64,000 nt of DNA from Montifringilla adamsi. Its lineage: Eukaryota; Chordata; Aves; Passeriformes; Passeridae. The translations under genes were made by a program, and so were the position numbers. The stretch lies in assembly GCA_017590115.1 (NCBI GenBank), contig JAGGNK010013558.1:8607752-8671751 (forward strand), read 5' to 3'. Under the pieces are notes generated by a model that had not been told where the DNA came from, did not search any database, and saw only the letters and a list, made by a program, of their open reading frames with translations. Below, piece by piece: positions 50,217-62,428 of the stretch (its first letter is position 1; each line of letters starts with the position of its first letter).

Positions 50217-51988
50217 TATCCTTAAATTATATGGTCACCATAACTAGACTGAGCTGATACTGATCTCTGTTTTAGAAGATTGCTGACTGTAGTCTGCTGA
50301 TCCATGTAATATTTTTAAAAAATCATGATCACTGTGCACTTAGTGATCTAGATATGAATGGTTCTCAATGATAACATGGCAGCTAGATATCCAGTCCTCA
50401 CTGGAAGTAACACACTTAAATAGAGTTGGTAATTTAGAAGATTTATCATGAAGCATTACTAAAAAGAAAACCCTCATTCTCAGAAATTCAGAATGACAGA
50501 AGAGGCAGAAAGTTCCTAGACTTAATATTCACTAGAACTACCATTAACTACTACTGCATGAGTAAATATTGAAATATATATTTTCTGGCCTTAACCAATC
50601 TGTCCAAAGATTTTATGTAAGAATGCAAAACTAATATTATCTAGGTCTGAATATGTCCCTGCTAGAGGATCTCCACTTGTGTGAGGTCAGACACAATTTT
50701 TAAAATGAAGTGTCATTAGCAAGACACTTCTAGTTTCTTCTGTAACTTTGAATGCAAATTAGAAGATACAGGTAAAAATGGGTTGCCTAAATGAAGATCT
50801 TGCTCAAATTTCTAACTCAATTTTTTTTTTTAGAGGGTATTCACTTCATGTAGAAAAAGAAGCAGTCAGCTAATCAGATCAAGTATCTTGGCAACATCCC
50901 AGATGCAAATGTTCCTCTGGCTATAATATGGATTTTGAGATAAGAGACCAACATTTACACAAATTGCTGACACAAAGGACAATCCAGAAAGTTCAGGGAA
51001 AAAAAACCCTCATCTACCCTTGCAAAGGTTTATTACTAAAATAAAGCTTTCAATATTAAAATACCTGTGGTATCTTTATATTATCACAAGGGATGCTTCT
51101 GCTGCTGTCAGAATTGTGACAGCTGATTTAAAGTGTATTGCACACTCTTTCATACAAATAGAGTTTAAGATAACATTAGAGGGAATAATACTGTCTAACA
51201 TTAGTGTACCTGTCAAGCACATTTCCAAACTAATTGATATTTCATGTTCAGCTGATTGTATCACTAATGTAAAACAACATTTCCATTTTCTCAAATTGCA
51301 GCTCCCCTTTACTGAGAGCCATTTTAGCTGAAGTAACTGGTCTGCGTAATTCCAGCTCTAGGCAGGCATCCAGATGTTTGCAACTTCCATTAATCAGCCT
51401 GAAGAGGCTGAAGCTGATCTATGGCTCCACACTGCACACACAGTAGACATTTTTAATAAGTGCTGACCTGCAGTTCAGCTCTTTGCTAGGTGGGTCATGG
51501 CTGAAGTGCTGATGCAGTTCTCCAGATCAAGTTGTTTCACAAGGAATTGAAAGCACTGAGATGTCACAATCTGGTGCTCACTTTCTAAAGCTGGGATTAA
51601 CTCTACTAACATCCCTAGGGGAGCCTCCAACTTCCCAAATATATTGTAGACTGCAGAAAAATGAAACTGAACCTTTTCTTGCCATCAGTTTACAGTCTCT
51701 TGTACTGCTCTGGTCTGTCTGTGCATTGCCTACAGTCCCTCTGTTCAGGATTGTCACACTGCCTTCTCATGTGATGGTGAGGTGCTGATGTGTCAGTCCT
51801 TACCAGCAACTTGTGCGTCTTGCAGGACAACTTTTGTATTTTCCTAACTTATATCTGGAAACTTGTGGCCAGATTAACAAAGTTTGTGAGATCTGTCTTG
51901 ATTTTTACACTGTATTCCTTAAAGAGACTCCATGACCATCACTGAACAAAATCTGAAAACTACAACTAGGTATTATGTCAGTTGATGC

Positions 51989-52017
51989 TTTTTTTTTTTT
52001 TTTTTTTTTTTTTTTTT
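51989..52017. repeat. Poly-T tract of 29 bases
   Basis: Twenty-nine consecutive T followed by CCCC, in intergenic DNA. No retrocopy is recognised on the - strand next to it. Confidence 0.9.
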
Positions 52018-52186
52018 CCCCAAATACTAGTATGTAGTATGAATACATACTGGACTGAACTGAGGAATGTTGAGGTTATGACATGCATGACTTTTTTGCT
52101 TAGGTTTAAGATATCTATTTTTCTAGGACTTCACAGAAAAAAAAAAAACAAAACGCTGGTGTTACACACACACACTACCCAGATTC

Positions 52187-52290
52187 CCAGCCTGGTTGAG
52201 GTTGGAAGTGACCTTTGAGGGCCATCTTTTCCAACAGCCCTGCTCCAGCACAAGCACCTAGGCCAGGCTGCTCTGGACACTTCTTGGTAT
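52187..52290 (-). mobile_element. CR1 LINE 3' end fragment, antisense
   Basis: The block CCTGGTTGAGGTTGGAAGTG, ACC..., then CATCTTTTCCAACAGCCCTG and the following AGCACCTAGGCCAGGCTGC is the reverse complement of a CR1 3' end, in which TTCCAACCT precedes the terminal repeat. The fragment is short and 5' truncated, as CR1 copies usually are. Confidence 0.75.
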
Positions 52291-52467
52291 TTTGGTACAC
52301 ATTATGTCTGTACAGGGTGCACACATGTGCACCATCTATTTGTGACATACAGGTTTTGTTAGAAAGCTCCAGTTCAGCGATAATGGATCAGCTTTGCAAG
52401 CCCACTGCCAGGTTTCTTGGTGAGAAGTACTCACTTAAGAACACATTACAATTAATTAAATGTAACA

Positions 52468-52772
52468 TGGTACTCCAATATCTGAAGGGAGCTATCTGCC
52501 AAGAGCCTGCAATGACAGGACAACGGGGAATGGGTTCAAACTGTAAGAAGGCAGGTTTAGATTAGATATTAGCAAAAAAATTTTTACTGTGATGCTAGTG
52601 AGGCACTGGAAGAGATTCCCGTGTAAGTTACGGACGCTCAGCCCTGGAGGCATTCAAGGCCAGGGTGGATGGGGCTTTGATCAACGTGGTCTAGTGGACA
52701 GTGAGAGGTCGGAATTAGGTGATCTTTAAGGCCCCTTTCAACCCAAACCAAGTTAGGGATTCTATGATTCTA
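52468..52772 (+). mobile_element. CR1 LINE 3' end fragment, sense
   Basis: The order follows CR1: AATATCTGAAGGGAGCTATC, ATGACAGGACAACGGGGAATG-like, a TTTTTACTGTGATG block, GAGGCACTGGAAGAG, a CTGGAGGCATTCAAGGCCAGG-like block, GATCTTTAAGGCCCCTTTCA, and the terminal GATTCTATGATTCTA. This terminal ATTCTATG repeat is diagnostic of avian CR1. No reading frame survives. It ends about 310 bases before the LYSMD2 start codon. Confidence 0.9.
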
Positions 52773-52959
52773 AGTCACAAGTTATTTTCCTGAAATGAGT
52801 TTCCCCATGTCTTACTGTTTCAATAAATCTGGCATAATTAGACTTTCATATTTGTGCACTTATGCCCGAATCACTCCTTTTTACACTGACGGACCGCACC
52901 ATCGAGCCTCCCGCTGGCAAACGCGCTGGAGCCTGACCAGCCACGGGCACCCAGTGCCG

Positions 52960-53330
52960 GCTCTCAGCAGTGGTTACAGGACACGAGAGCGTTCCGCACG
53001 AGCCGAGCACCGAGGGCTGCCGAGGGCTGCTGAGGGCCCAGCCCGGCGCTCCCCGGGCCCACTGCGGCGCGGCCCGGCCCGGCCCATGGCCGAGGCGCTG
53101 CGCCAGGAGCCGGCGGGCGGGCCCGAGTCGGAGGCCGAGCTGTCGCAGCGGCTCGCCCGCACCAAGGCCCGCTCGTACGGCAGCACGGCGAGCGTGGCTG
53201 CGCCGCTGGCCGAGCGCTACGTGGAGCACCGGCTGAGCGCCGGGGACACGCTGCAGGGCATCGCCCTCAAGTACGGCGTCACGGTAAGGGAGCACCGCCG
53301 GCGGGGCCGGGAGCGGCGTTTAGAGCCGGA
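52960..53330 (+). promoter_or_regulatory. LYSMD2: CpG island and promoter region of LYSMD2
   Basis: CpG density rises sharply from about 52970 and stays high through the first coding exon and the start of intron 1. GGCCCGGCCC repeats lie directly before the start codon, resembling Sp1-type GC boxes. No TATA box is seen near the gene, as expected for a CpG-island housekeeping-type promoter. The transcription start cannot be fixed. The frame upstream of the ATG stays open to 52795, but its translation resembles nothing in LYSMD2. Confidence 0.7.
53086..53283 (+). CDS. LYSMD2: LYSMD2 coding exon 1 (residues 1-66)
   Basis: It encodes MAEALRQEPAGGPESEAELS to LQGIALKYGVT, containing the first half of the LysM domain. 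It lies wholly inside the CpG island. The start context GGCCCATGG has G at +4, and the donor is GTAAGG. The exon ends in phase 0. Confidence 0.94.
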
Positions 53331-56300
53331 GAGTGGCCTGGGTTGGAAGAGACCTTAAAGATCATCCAGTTCCAAACCCCCTGCCGCGGGCAGGGACACC
53401 TTCCACTAGACCAGGTTGTTCAGAGCTCCATCCAGCCTGGCCTTGCACGCCTCCAGGGATGGGGCAGCCGCAGCTTCCGTGGGCAGGCATCTCCTCCATA
53501 GCCTGGCGGCTATAGCCCCGACAGAGGGGACACTTGGGCCAGGGTGACAGCAAGAAGGTGTCCCATAGGGCATTTCCTACACACAGGGCAGAGAACGGTG
53601 TGGGTGCGGTGTTAGTTTTAGTTTCAGTATTTAAAATGCTGAGAGCAGAAGTTAGGGCCTGCCCGGAGGGGTCAGCACGCAGCGCTGGTGCCCGGGGTGG
53701 GCAGGGGCCTGGGGAAAGCACCCACACTGCTCCCACCCAATAAACCTGTACTCGCACTCACTGCTGGGTAAAAAGGGAAATCAGTGTCATTAAACTCATC
53801 CTTAAAAAAAGCATTATTTTGAGCTTGACACACAGGCTTCAAGAGAAGGAATTTCTTCCAGTAGCTTCAGGGCTAAACATTGTTCCGTTGCGATCTGCCT
53901 GCCAGTCCAGAGATGAAACACATGTACCACTGATTTGAAAGTGTTGCTGCTTTTCTGCTCACTTTCTAGGGAGAAAGAAAGTTCATTTCTGAGAAAAATG
54001 TTGAAAGGCTTGCACCAGCCTAGGACATGCAGAGTCCAATAAAGTTTACCAGCAGGCCCTTCTACTACAATTCCAGATAGAGCAGAAATCACCCACCCTG
54101 CTTCATTCCCACTTCTGTGGGGCCCATATTCCAGTGTGCAGCTTCAGTAGTCCCAACACAGAAAATTGCTCAGGGCTGAGCAGGTGATGAGCATGGCACT
54201 GGTACAGTCAGTGCCCCTTGGACATCAGCTGCAAACAGCACCTTCCAGTTGGGCTCTTTCTAGAAGAGCTACAGTGTAGTGCCAGACTGTTAGGTTCTGA
54301 CTGGAGTGGCTTCTTTTCCTTCTCTCGGTCTGCAAGATCTACTGAAGACTTCTATCACCTTCAGCAGTACAAACTGATCACTAAAATAGTAGTTTTCTAG
54401 AAAAAAGGCATTTCTAAGCTATTTACTACTCCCTTTCAGCTGAAGTTGTGAATCAAACCTGTACAAACACCTCTAAGTTGCGAACCATAAATTTTGTCTA
54501 TAATATGAGTTTGATAAGTTTTTGCTGTGCTAATGATGCAAAATACACATGTTGGGATTTTTCCCCAACATCACATTGTTTATTTGATTTAATAAATGTT
54601 CTGCTTAAGAAGCCAGAGCTGCATCATTATAGACTGCAGTTGAGAGAGGTTAAACTGACATGAAATGTCCCTCAGAGCAATGACAAGTTCAGCAAAATCA
54701 GCCATTGTGTTTATGTTTTCATGGGTTTCAGCCCAGGGTAGGAACGGACGCAAACACATTTGCTTTTAGCAGACTGCAGGCCGTTGTGTGTTCACACAAT
54801 GACAAAGACAGATTTCTTCTAAAGAGTCCTTCTGTTTGCTTCCTGCATCATGTATTCTTGGCTGGAAGTGAGAGTTGTAATGGAAACATCAGAATTATCT
54901 TTGGCTGCCATTGCCTCCAGTATTACTGGTTTTAGGAGTTTCTCCTGTGGTTTTCCTCACTGGGAGCTAATTTGTAGCCAGAGACATCCTGTCCAGTGGC
55001 TGCCTTTGCATGACTTGGCATAGACAGTTCAAGATAGATAAAAATACCATGCTGGGGGAGAGGGATCAGTGTGCTTTGTTTGGCCTCATCCTCTGCCCTT
55101 CACCCCCTCCCCCGGATACTGCCTATTAATCTTTAGAACTTGCATTTGTTGTATTTTCCTTTTGAGTAAATTAACACTGGGAATTCATGTTTATGGTTGA
55201 GCCAATGTATGGCTCAGTGCAAGTGCTCTATCCCTTTTGAGGGGAGAAGGACTGTATTTCATTGTCAGTAGAAGTAGTTTTGATTGTTCAGCACCAGTTT
55301 ACAGCTTCAGTTAAAATATAAAGCATGTGCTGAATCTTTTGCTCTTTCACTATGATAGAATTGTAGCTAATGGGCATCACTTCAGTCATTCTAGCACTAA
55401 AAAAAGAAAACTCTTGTTAAATCCTGCTCTCCATACACCTCTGAATGTACAGAGTCACACTAAGTTGTAGGAGTTGTATTGCACATATGAAGTAACCTGC
55501 TCAGGGCTGCTCAAGGCTGAGGGATGTTCTTTTTAGAACCAAGTACCTTCCTTTTCATTATTGCTCAGTGCAGAGGTACAGACTCCCAAATGCTATGAGC
55601 TGGTATTTTGGGAAGAAATAACCAGAGGTAGAGTTACAGTGAAATAGGAGAGAGAATAGCAGTGCAGTGCATTATTTATCAGCTATTGTAGCATCACCTT
55701 CCAACTCCCCTGCAGTAGGCTCTCAGTTTTCAGCTTCTGTATTGTATTTTTCCAGAAAAGCTCCAGCTAGTATTTTAAACGTTTTTATACCCATCAAGAC
55801 AGACAACTTATAGAGATTTTAACAATTGACATTTACACTAGAGCCATTAGAAGTCTCAATAAGACCAAACTCTTACTAAGTCAGGTGAACTTCCTTTTTA
55901 CCCTGCAGATAAAGGAAGATGCTCAGCTTGGGAGAGAACTTGCACCCTTATACTCTTTGAGCCTTACTAAAAATGGTTTCCAAGCTTTAGGAGCTGGAAG
56001 AGTAGTGATCTTCTCTTGCTTGTGACACTGGATATTAGCTATTCAGTTCTTAAATGTGATTATTAAATCTAAGCATTTCACCATTTCAGTCACCTGCATC
56101 AACAGGTTAAACCCTCATGGTAGCTTTATCCCCTTTGTTTGGATTCTGCATCATTTTTACCGGAGAGTTCACCTCCAGGAGCTGCTAGCAGTTCAGCCTT
56201 ATTCTAATATAAATCCAGATCTACAGATTCTACATTTGTGGTAGAATTTTTGTTCTTTGGCAGGCTGTTCCTGTGAGCATGTGTAGAGACTGCAAGACTG

Positions 56301-59300
56301 TTCAAGGACAGCATCTTTAGGTAGTGCAAGACTTTAAAAAAAGCAGTATTGTGGAGTCAAGTGCACATAAAGCTATGGTGTTAGCAAGGCTGAAACAGAG
56401 CATGCACTCTGGAATCACTTTGAATGCGAACAAATTCACTCCTGAAATAATTGCTGCTGCAAAGAAAGTGTAGATTTATTTTAACTAAAGATTGTGTACT
56501 ACTTGAGAAAGTTAATGCTTTATACTTTGCCAGAACCTAATAGCTTATATTTTTTCTGTCTTTTTCAGATGGAACAAATAAAGAGGGCAAATAAACTTTT
56601 CACTAATGACTGTATATTTCTGAGGAAAACCCTGAATATTCCGGTTATATCAGAGAAACCATTACTGTTCAATGGACTCAATTCACTGGAGTCTCCTGAG
56701 AACGAAACTGTTGACAGCTCCCCTTCTTGTGATGAAAGACCAGTGGCAGTTCAGGAAGAAAGTAGTTCTTCTCCCAGTTCTCCAGAGCCTGACAATCAGC
56801 CCACTGCACCAGAAGAATTATCTGCCAAAGATTTCCTACAGAGATTGGACTTGCAGATTAAGTTATCCAAACAAGCAGCCAGAAAACTAAAAGATGACAA
56901 TGTCAGGTAAATGCCACTTTTGGTGTTAAACGTGGTAATCTCACCCTGAAGGCATTGCAGTGTAAGCTGACCCCTCTTTGTGGGGTCTCAGCATCTGTGG
57001 CTTTTATTTGTCAACAGCAAGTGCCTGCTATTCTCATGACCAGGTACATTCAGAGCACAGGGAAGGCTGGAGTGTTTTCACATCTTATCACACTTGTCAG
57101 TTTACTTTCTTTTGAATTGGTTGCATGAAAGGAAAAATAGTTGTTGAAACTCAGAACCTTCTCTGAGCAAACTCATCCACTTCCATTGTTATATTTGAAG
57201 CCACATAGAGCACCTATCAAAATATGCTGCTGCTGACTTTCAGATCATTAGATGTATGTACCTACCACAGATCAGAGTAGGTGTTGACCCAGCAGTTAAA
57301 CTGCATAACAGGAAACCACAGTCCCTGCCAGAGGAAGGCAATTATTTTAACATCCCTTCAACAAAATAGCGTGCTAATTTGAAGAAGAAAATTCACTTAG
57401 ACATTGCCACACCATGAGTGGAGCCAATACAGTGGAAGTGACACTGCACAAATGGTACACTGCTGCCACTAATACCCATTTCCTGTACTGCTTCAGTTAC
57501 AAACTGGGAAATGTGGGCCTGGTACCATGTCACCTCCCAAGAAATAATGTATACAGGAGAATAAGTTATTTTCCCACCTCCTGTGCAGATTTAGCAGATA
57601 ATACTGTTAAATGCATGTAACATATTTTTATTGGTCAGGATGTTACAGGAAGCATCAAGTACAGAGCTGCAGGCAGTCTGCTGAGCAGGATGTTGCCCAA
57701 AGCTTCTGAAGAGAAATAGCTTCCTGTGCATCTGATATTCTCCATAATAATCCCTTCTACATCACTGCCCTGGCTTTCATTTATGGCTCACAAAAGCCAT
57801 CCTTGCCTTGTCCTCTCCAGCACAATCGGAGAGGACAGACCCCTTTATACTGTGGTAGGAAGGGGCAAAGGACCAAAGTCGATGATTACTCTGCAGAGAA
57901 CAGGAGTAGAGAGAGACCATTGCCAAAAACCTTGGAGATCCTTTTCAGCTGTGTACCATCAATGGTATGTCTGGGTCCAGACTGGAAGGTGGCAACATTC
58001 CTTTCTGTGCTCCAGCAGCTCCTAAGAAGGCACCTGTTCTCCTTCCTACCCTTTCCTGTCCATTCATGTCCCTTGCTTGGAGCAGAAAGCCTTTGGAAAT
58101 TGGACAGCCATGTTAATAAAGCAGCCTCATGAATATGCAAGTTTTCTATTCTTACAGTGTAAACCATTTATGAAATTAGAGTGCTGTTTCCAGCTGCTCT
58201 GGCCTGTATTCAGGTTGCCTTGTCAAGGCCTCTTTAGAACTTGATGTGCCAACACTCCAAATACTTCTGTGCCTGCTTAAGAGTACCAGAGGAGCACCTG
58301 GAGTTCATCCACTACCGCTAAAAGGGACATTGGAGCTCACAAAACTGCAAGCAGAAGCAGACTATCAGCTCATGAACTTAAAGAGCCATAACTTCTCACC
58401 ATACCATGAGCCTGATTTGACAGATGGTGAGAACCACATCTATTAAATTGCTCTTTACTTTAGCCACCTTTAAGTTGCCAAGAATGCATGTGCACATGTA
58501 CACCGATTTGAATTAAACTACACACAGAGGTTTCATGGTCAGAAACTGCCCTGTGCTACAAAGGCAGCTTAGAGTGAATTATATTGTTTAATTAGAACTC
58601 TTGGAGTCACTCCCTTAAGTGCTCTTAAAGGAATAAAGTTTAGGTAAGAAAATTGGAGAGCACATAGTTGCAGATTTAGACTAGATACTAAACTATAATA
58701 GCTGTGCAAGCAGATGAGCATAAAAGGTTATAGAATGTGAACCACTCAGTTTGTGCCAGCTGCCTTTCACTATTAGAGTTTATATAAGCACATGGCTAGA
58801 TCTACGTGTAATAGTACCTTTACTAGAGTTTCATTGAGCAAGAAATCATGAGTTAATGAGTCATTAATCATGCATATTCACCCAAGATGCAGCTCAAGGC
58901 AATAAAGCCTTTTTGTTTTGAGAAATGTTTTAATAGTAGGCCAGACAAAATGCAAAAGGATTAATACAGTTCTCTGTAGCATATGTTATTAATTCATGTA
59001 TTTGTATATTAGGGAAGAATACTCATTATAAAGCAGTTGTGATAGTTTGAGAAAATACAGTGGTGCTTCACCTGGCCCAAAATGCTGTTACACTGAAACT
59101 GAAAATGACTTTAGTGATGCTTTTTGTATCAGATAGTTGAATATGAGAAAGGTGAACACCAGATATCTAATGCAAGCTGTTTATAGAGTCCTTAAGATAG
59201 ACTTAAACCATATACTGTGCTTCTGGAACAGGTCACATCTTTCTGCATTTGCCTTGGAGTGTTTAATTTTGAAAACCTTGTAACTGAACAGAGCCTCTGT

Positions 59301-62300
59301 AATCAGTGATGGTGATTCAAGCCAATATAACTGGTGTCAGCACGGGAACAGAACCTTGTACTGTCATCTGCTCACTGGCCTTGACCTGAACCTAGGAAAG
59401 AGTATGGTCTTGAAGCCTTCCAAACTCACAGCTGAGATAATTTGCCCAATAATTTTTCACCCTCGTTGGCTATCAGCTGAGAAAAGAGATGATTTAACAA
59501 AAGAGGCTGTCTATGGAGAGTCCTTTCAGGCATCCCAAAACTAACAGCTCAGATTGCTGCCTTGTTTAATTGTGCATTCTAGAAGCATCCAAGCATTTGA
59601 GTGTACTTACTCACAGTCAGGTGTCCTTGCTCTTACAGAAGTGGTTATTTGTGGCCTGATGCACAGCGCAGCTCGCAGGAGCCTTCTTTCAGTTCCTGTA
59701 ACCCACTGGGCAAAGTGGCGACAGCAAACGGGAAGAGACAGCACTACAGAGTGTTGTAATGCTGTGCTGTTCCTTTTCCATCCCCTGAAGGAGAATGTTG
59801 CTGTGACTTAGCACTTTGCTATTTTAAGCATCTTAAAAGTGAAGTAAATTGTTTGGTCGTTAAACATACACACACTGCCATGGTGGTGCTTGTGGGTCAC
59901 AGAACAGAGCTACTACTATATAATTTTGTTTCATGTAAAGCTCAGCTTCTCTTTAAGCCATCAGAATAGACTTGTACTTGCTATGTGTGGTTCTAAGATC
60001 TATATGAGTATTATTTCCTGGTCGTTACCCTGGTTTGGGGTAGGGTTGCAGAGCCTGGCACTGCAGCCTGGAACAGTAGAGCGTAGAGCAGAAGCTGTTC
60101 TTGCTGAGCAGTTCCAAGCCCTGGTCAGAAGTGTACTTTACACATTACACTGGTCACTGCTTTGCTCAGTTCCAGCATAACAAGCTGCTTTATTGTTCTT
60201 AAGTCCCTACCCTGTAGAGAGGCCCCTCAAAGCTCCCATAACCCCAGTGCTGGCCTTCTGCCCTCTGCTGACAACTGCACCTGTATCCGAGTGCACCTTG
60301 CACAAGGGAGCTGGGGACAAACAGCCTACACAATGGTTTTGGTGCTTGCATGTCTGAAGAGCTGCTGATGTAACATCAGTATTTCAGCTCTTCAGTTGTC
60401 TATATTCACCCATAATTAACTCATTTCAGTCCAGTGTTTGGCTGTTGCCAGGTCAGGATGGATGGTATTCCTATAAGGCTTTCAAGAAGCCTTAAAAATT
60501 CTGATTCTAGCAGCCTTTGATTAGAAGGAAGGTCTTTTTGCTATAGTTCTGCCACATTTTAGTCTCCTAAAACAGGAAACATAACAAAACTAAGTAGTAC
60601 AAAGTAATTTCCAGTGTAGAGCATAGAAAGGAAGTTTCTCCCCTACTAGAGTCTAAGCTCTGAAAATAAGAGTTCTCCTTCATCCTCACACAAGCTAGCA
60701 GAGATCATTATTTGCAACTAAGTTCTGCACATGTGGCTGGACACCCATTGCTCAAGAAGTGCATATGTTGGAACTTTAGAATGTACTTTTTCAAATATTT
60801 AGCTTTGGCCAAGTTGTTATGGTTGAATTTTACAGTCCTGCAGTCCAGTCTTACAAGCTTGGTATGTTGATAGGTTTCAATTCTGAAAAAAGCTTTAAAA
60901 TGTCTTGAGAGAATTTATAAGTAAAAGTGGCTTAGTGCTTTTTCAACTAAACATGAGTTATTTGCTTTCTTACTTTACTGTCATGCCATGTATCATGGAA
61001 AGCTTCTGCAAATGATACATTATTAGAATTACAGTATTCCATGGCAGTTTTGGATACAGAACTGGATATAACAAAGGATACTATTTAAATGTATGCAGAT
61101 ATCTACATCCTTGGTAGGGGCTTGGTAGCATCACTAATGTAAATAGATTTGTAAGGAAGGCTAAAAATCTGTTCTCAGTACTACTGTAACCACACATCCC
61201 TGCAATAACAACCAGTTTCATCCCAAACTTGTTTTTTTGAGTTTTCTGTTTTTGGCAAGATTATTTCAAGGCAAAGGACATAGTATGCCTTTGGATTAAG
61301 ATGATAATTTTGCTGGGAAGACAAATTACTCTGCTGTTTGGTTAGTTTGTAGGGCTCTGTTTTGGGGGGGTTATATGAAATTCAAATTGTAGATAATTAA
61401 AATGAAATCTAATTTATCATGTTTATTAGGGAAAAGTCTTCATGGTTTTGATATTGAAATATTTAATTTTTACCTTATACCATTATTAGACTCTTTGGAT
61501 AACTGTACCTTTGTATGAAGGTACACACAGTATTAAAAGCAATCCTTTCACAGTGTAGCAGCTGTAAAGTCCTTCTGTTCTTAGCAAAACACTGAACTTG
61601 GCAGCAGCTTTAAGGTTGGACTCTCAGGAACAAAACTTTGAAGCTACAGTAGTACAAAGCAATGACCTTTGGGGAGCTTGGCATCCTTGGTGCTGCACTG
61701 CAATAGGTTTACATAATCCCTTTTTTTAAAGGCAGTATTGTCAAGTGAACAGCAGGCAGACTGATTTTCTTGAGGCTGTTTTAAAAGCAACATTACTTTG
61801 CTTTATCCAGTTATTGCACTAACAATAGCATTTGGGAGCAATTGCTTTTTCCTAAGAAAATCCAAGTGATCAGTCTCAGTGAGGATTGATGTAAGGGAAG
61901 TATACATCAGGAACAGCTTGCAGCATCAGGACACGGATCCACCCACAGCTATGATTGACTGCTCCTGTTCTTGCTTCATTCGGTCTCTCTGTCTCTCCTG
62001 CCATTCAAAATGTTGAAACAAACATCTAACTAAGCTTTATTTTTTTTAAAAGAAGAAATGAAAAGCAACACTGCAGGAACTCCAGCATGTCCTCCACCTT
62101 GTTATGCTTTAAGTTTTTCTTACTGATTTGATAAAGAATACTTTTTAAAATACATTCTGATGTTGTTGAACTTGCACAGCTATACTCACTTTCAGCATTA
62201 TGTTCTCGACATCTCAGGAACTCCAGATATGTGTAAATTACAGTATTATACTGCAAATATTCCTGTTAGGCAAGGCTGGCATGGCCTATTTTGACCCACT

Positions 62301-62428
62301 AGGAAAACTGCATTTTCGTTACAGTTTTACTGTTGAGAATGGTATGCTCCTGACCTGATGATCATTTTCTTTCTAGAGAGGAGGAGAATGAGGAAGGTCC
62401 CTATGCAACTTCTTCGTATCACCAGTAG
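53086..62428 (+). CDS. LYSMD2: LysM and putative peptidoglycan-binding domain-containing protein 2, complete, three exons
   Basis: Exons 53086-53283, 56569-56906 and 62377-62428 join in frame to 588 nt, or 195 residues plus stop. The human protein is 215 residues as I recall; the difference lies mainly in the unconserved N-terminus. A single LysM domain spans about residues 46-93 (VEHRLSAGDTLQGIALKYGV then TMEQIKRANKLFTNDCIFLR), split by intron 1 after GVT. Upstream, RTKARSYGSTAS is a conserved family motif. An acidic, serine- and proline-rich linker (about 108-150) follows, then SAKDFLQRLDLQIKLSKQA, a predicted helix, and the end GPYATSSYHQ. No signal peptide or membrane segment is visible, so it is probably cytosolic; its molecular role is not established and peptidoglycan binding is only assumed from the fold. 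The start was chosen because homology begins just downstream and no conserved residues precede it. Confidence 0.95.
53284..56568 (+). other. LYSMD2 intron 1
   Basis: This 3285 bp intron starts in the CpG island and carries an antisense CR1 fragment about 50 bases after the donor. The remainder is AT-rich and holds nothing else I recognise. The acceptor is a long T-rich tract ending TTTTTCAG. Confidence 0.92.
53336..53520 (-). mobile_element. CR1 LINE 3' end fragment in LYSMD2 intron 1, antisense
   Basis: CCTGGGTTGGAAGAGACCTT, AAAGATCATCCAGTTCCAAA, CCCCCTGCC and GGGACACCTTCCACTAGACC form the reverse complement of a CR1 3' end, in the expected order. GAGCTCCATCCAGCCTGGCC and the following block continue it. 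The right boundary is uncertain. The terminal short repeat is missing at the left edge. Confidence 0.88.
56569..56906 (+). CDS. LYSMD2: LYSMD2 coding exon 2 (residues 67-179)
   Basis: It encodes MEQIKRANKLFTNDCIFLRK, TLNIPVISEKPLLFNGLNSL, the acidic and serine-rich linker, and KDFLQRLDLQIKLSKQAARK. It completes the LysM domain and carries the conserved C-terminal helix. It ends after two bases of an arginine codon, with donor GTAAAT. An open frame from 56494 extends upstream but is intronic. Confidence 0.96.
56907..62376 (+). other. LYSMD2 intron 2
   Basis: This 5470 bp AT-rich intron has canonical ends (GTAAAT and TTTCTTTCTAG). I recognise no gene, RNA or clear transposon within it. Confidence 0.92.
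62377..62428 (+). CDS. LYSMD2: LYSMD2 coding exon 3, C-terminus (residues 179-195)
   Basis: It completes the split arginine and encodes EEENEEGPYATSSYHQ, then TAG. The PYATS-YH end closely matches the end of mammalian LYSMD2 as I recall it, which fixes this short exon. Confidence 0.94.

Larger units (their letters stand above)
34091..52150. other. Intergenic stretch between TMOD2 and LYSMD2
   Basis: About 18 kb contains no coding exon that I recognise on either strand. Its longest frame (197 codons, 35452-36045, + strand) has no domain, no plausible codon pattern and no splice context, so I treat it as chance. It holds a 41-base A-tract, a 19 bp tandem duplication, a CpG-rich patch near 46.4 kb, a TCTCT pentanucleotide array and a 29-base T-tract, each listed separately. 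A noncoding RNA cannot be excluded. Confidence 0.6.

Noticed and set aside
52795..53085. 97 open in-frame codons upstream of the LYSMD2 start
   Set aside because: The translation resembles nothing in LYSMD2, the region covers the promoter just after a CR1 end, and the downstream ATG sits directly before the conserved N-terminal motif.
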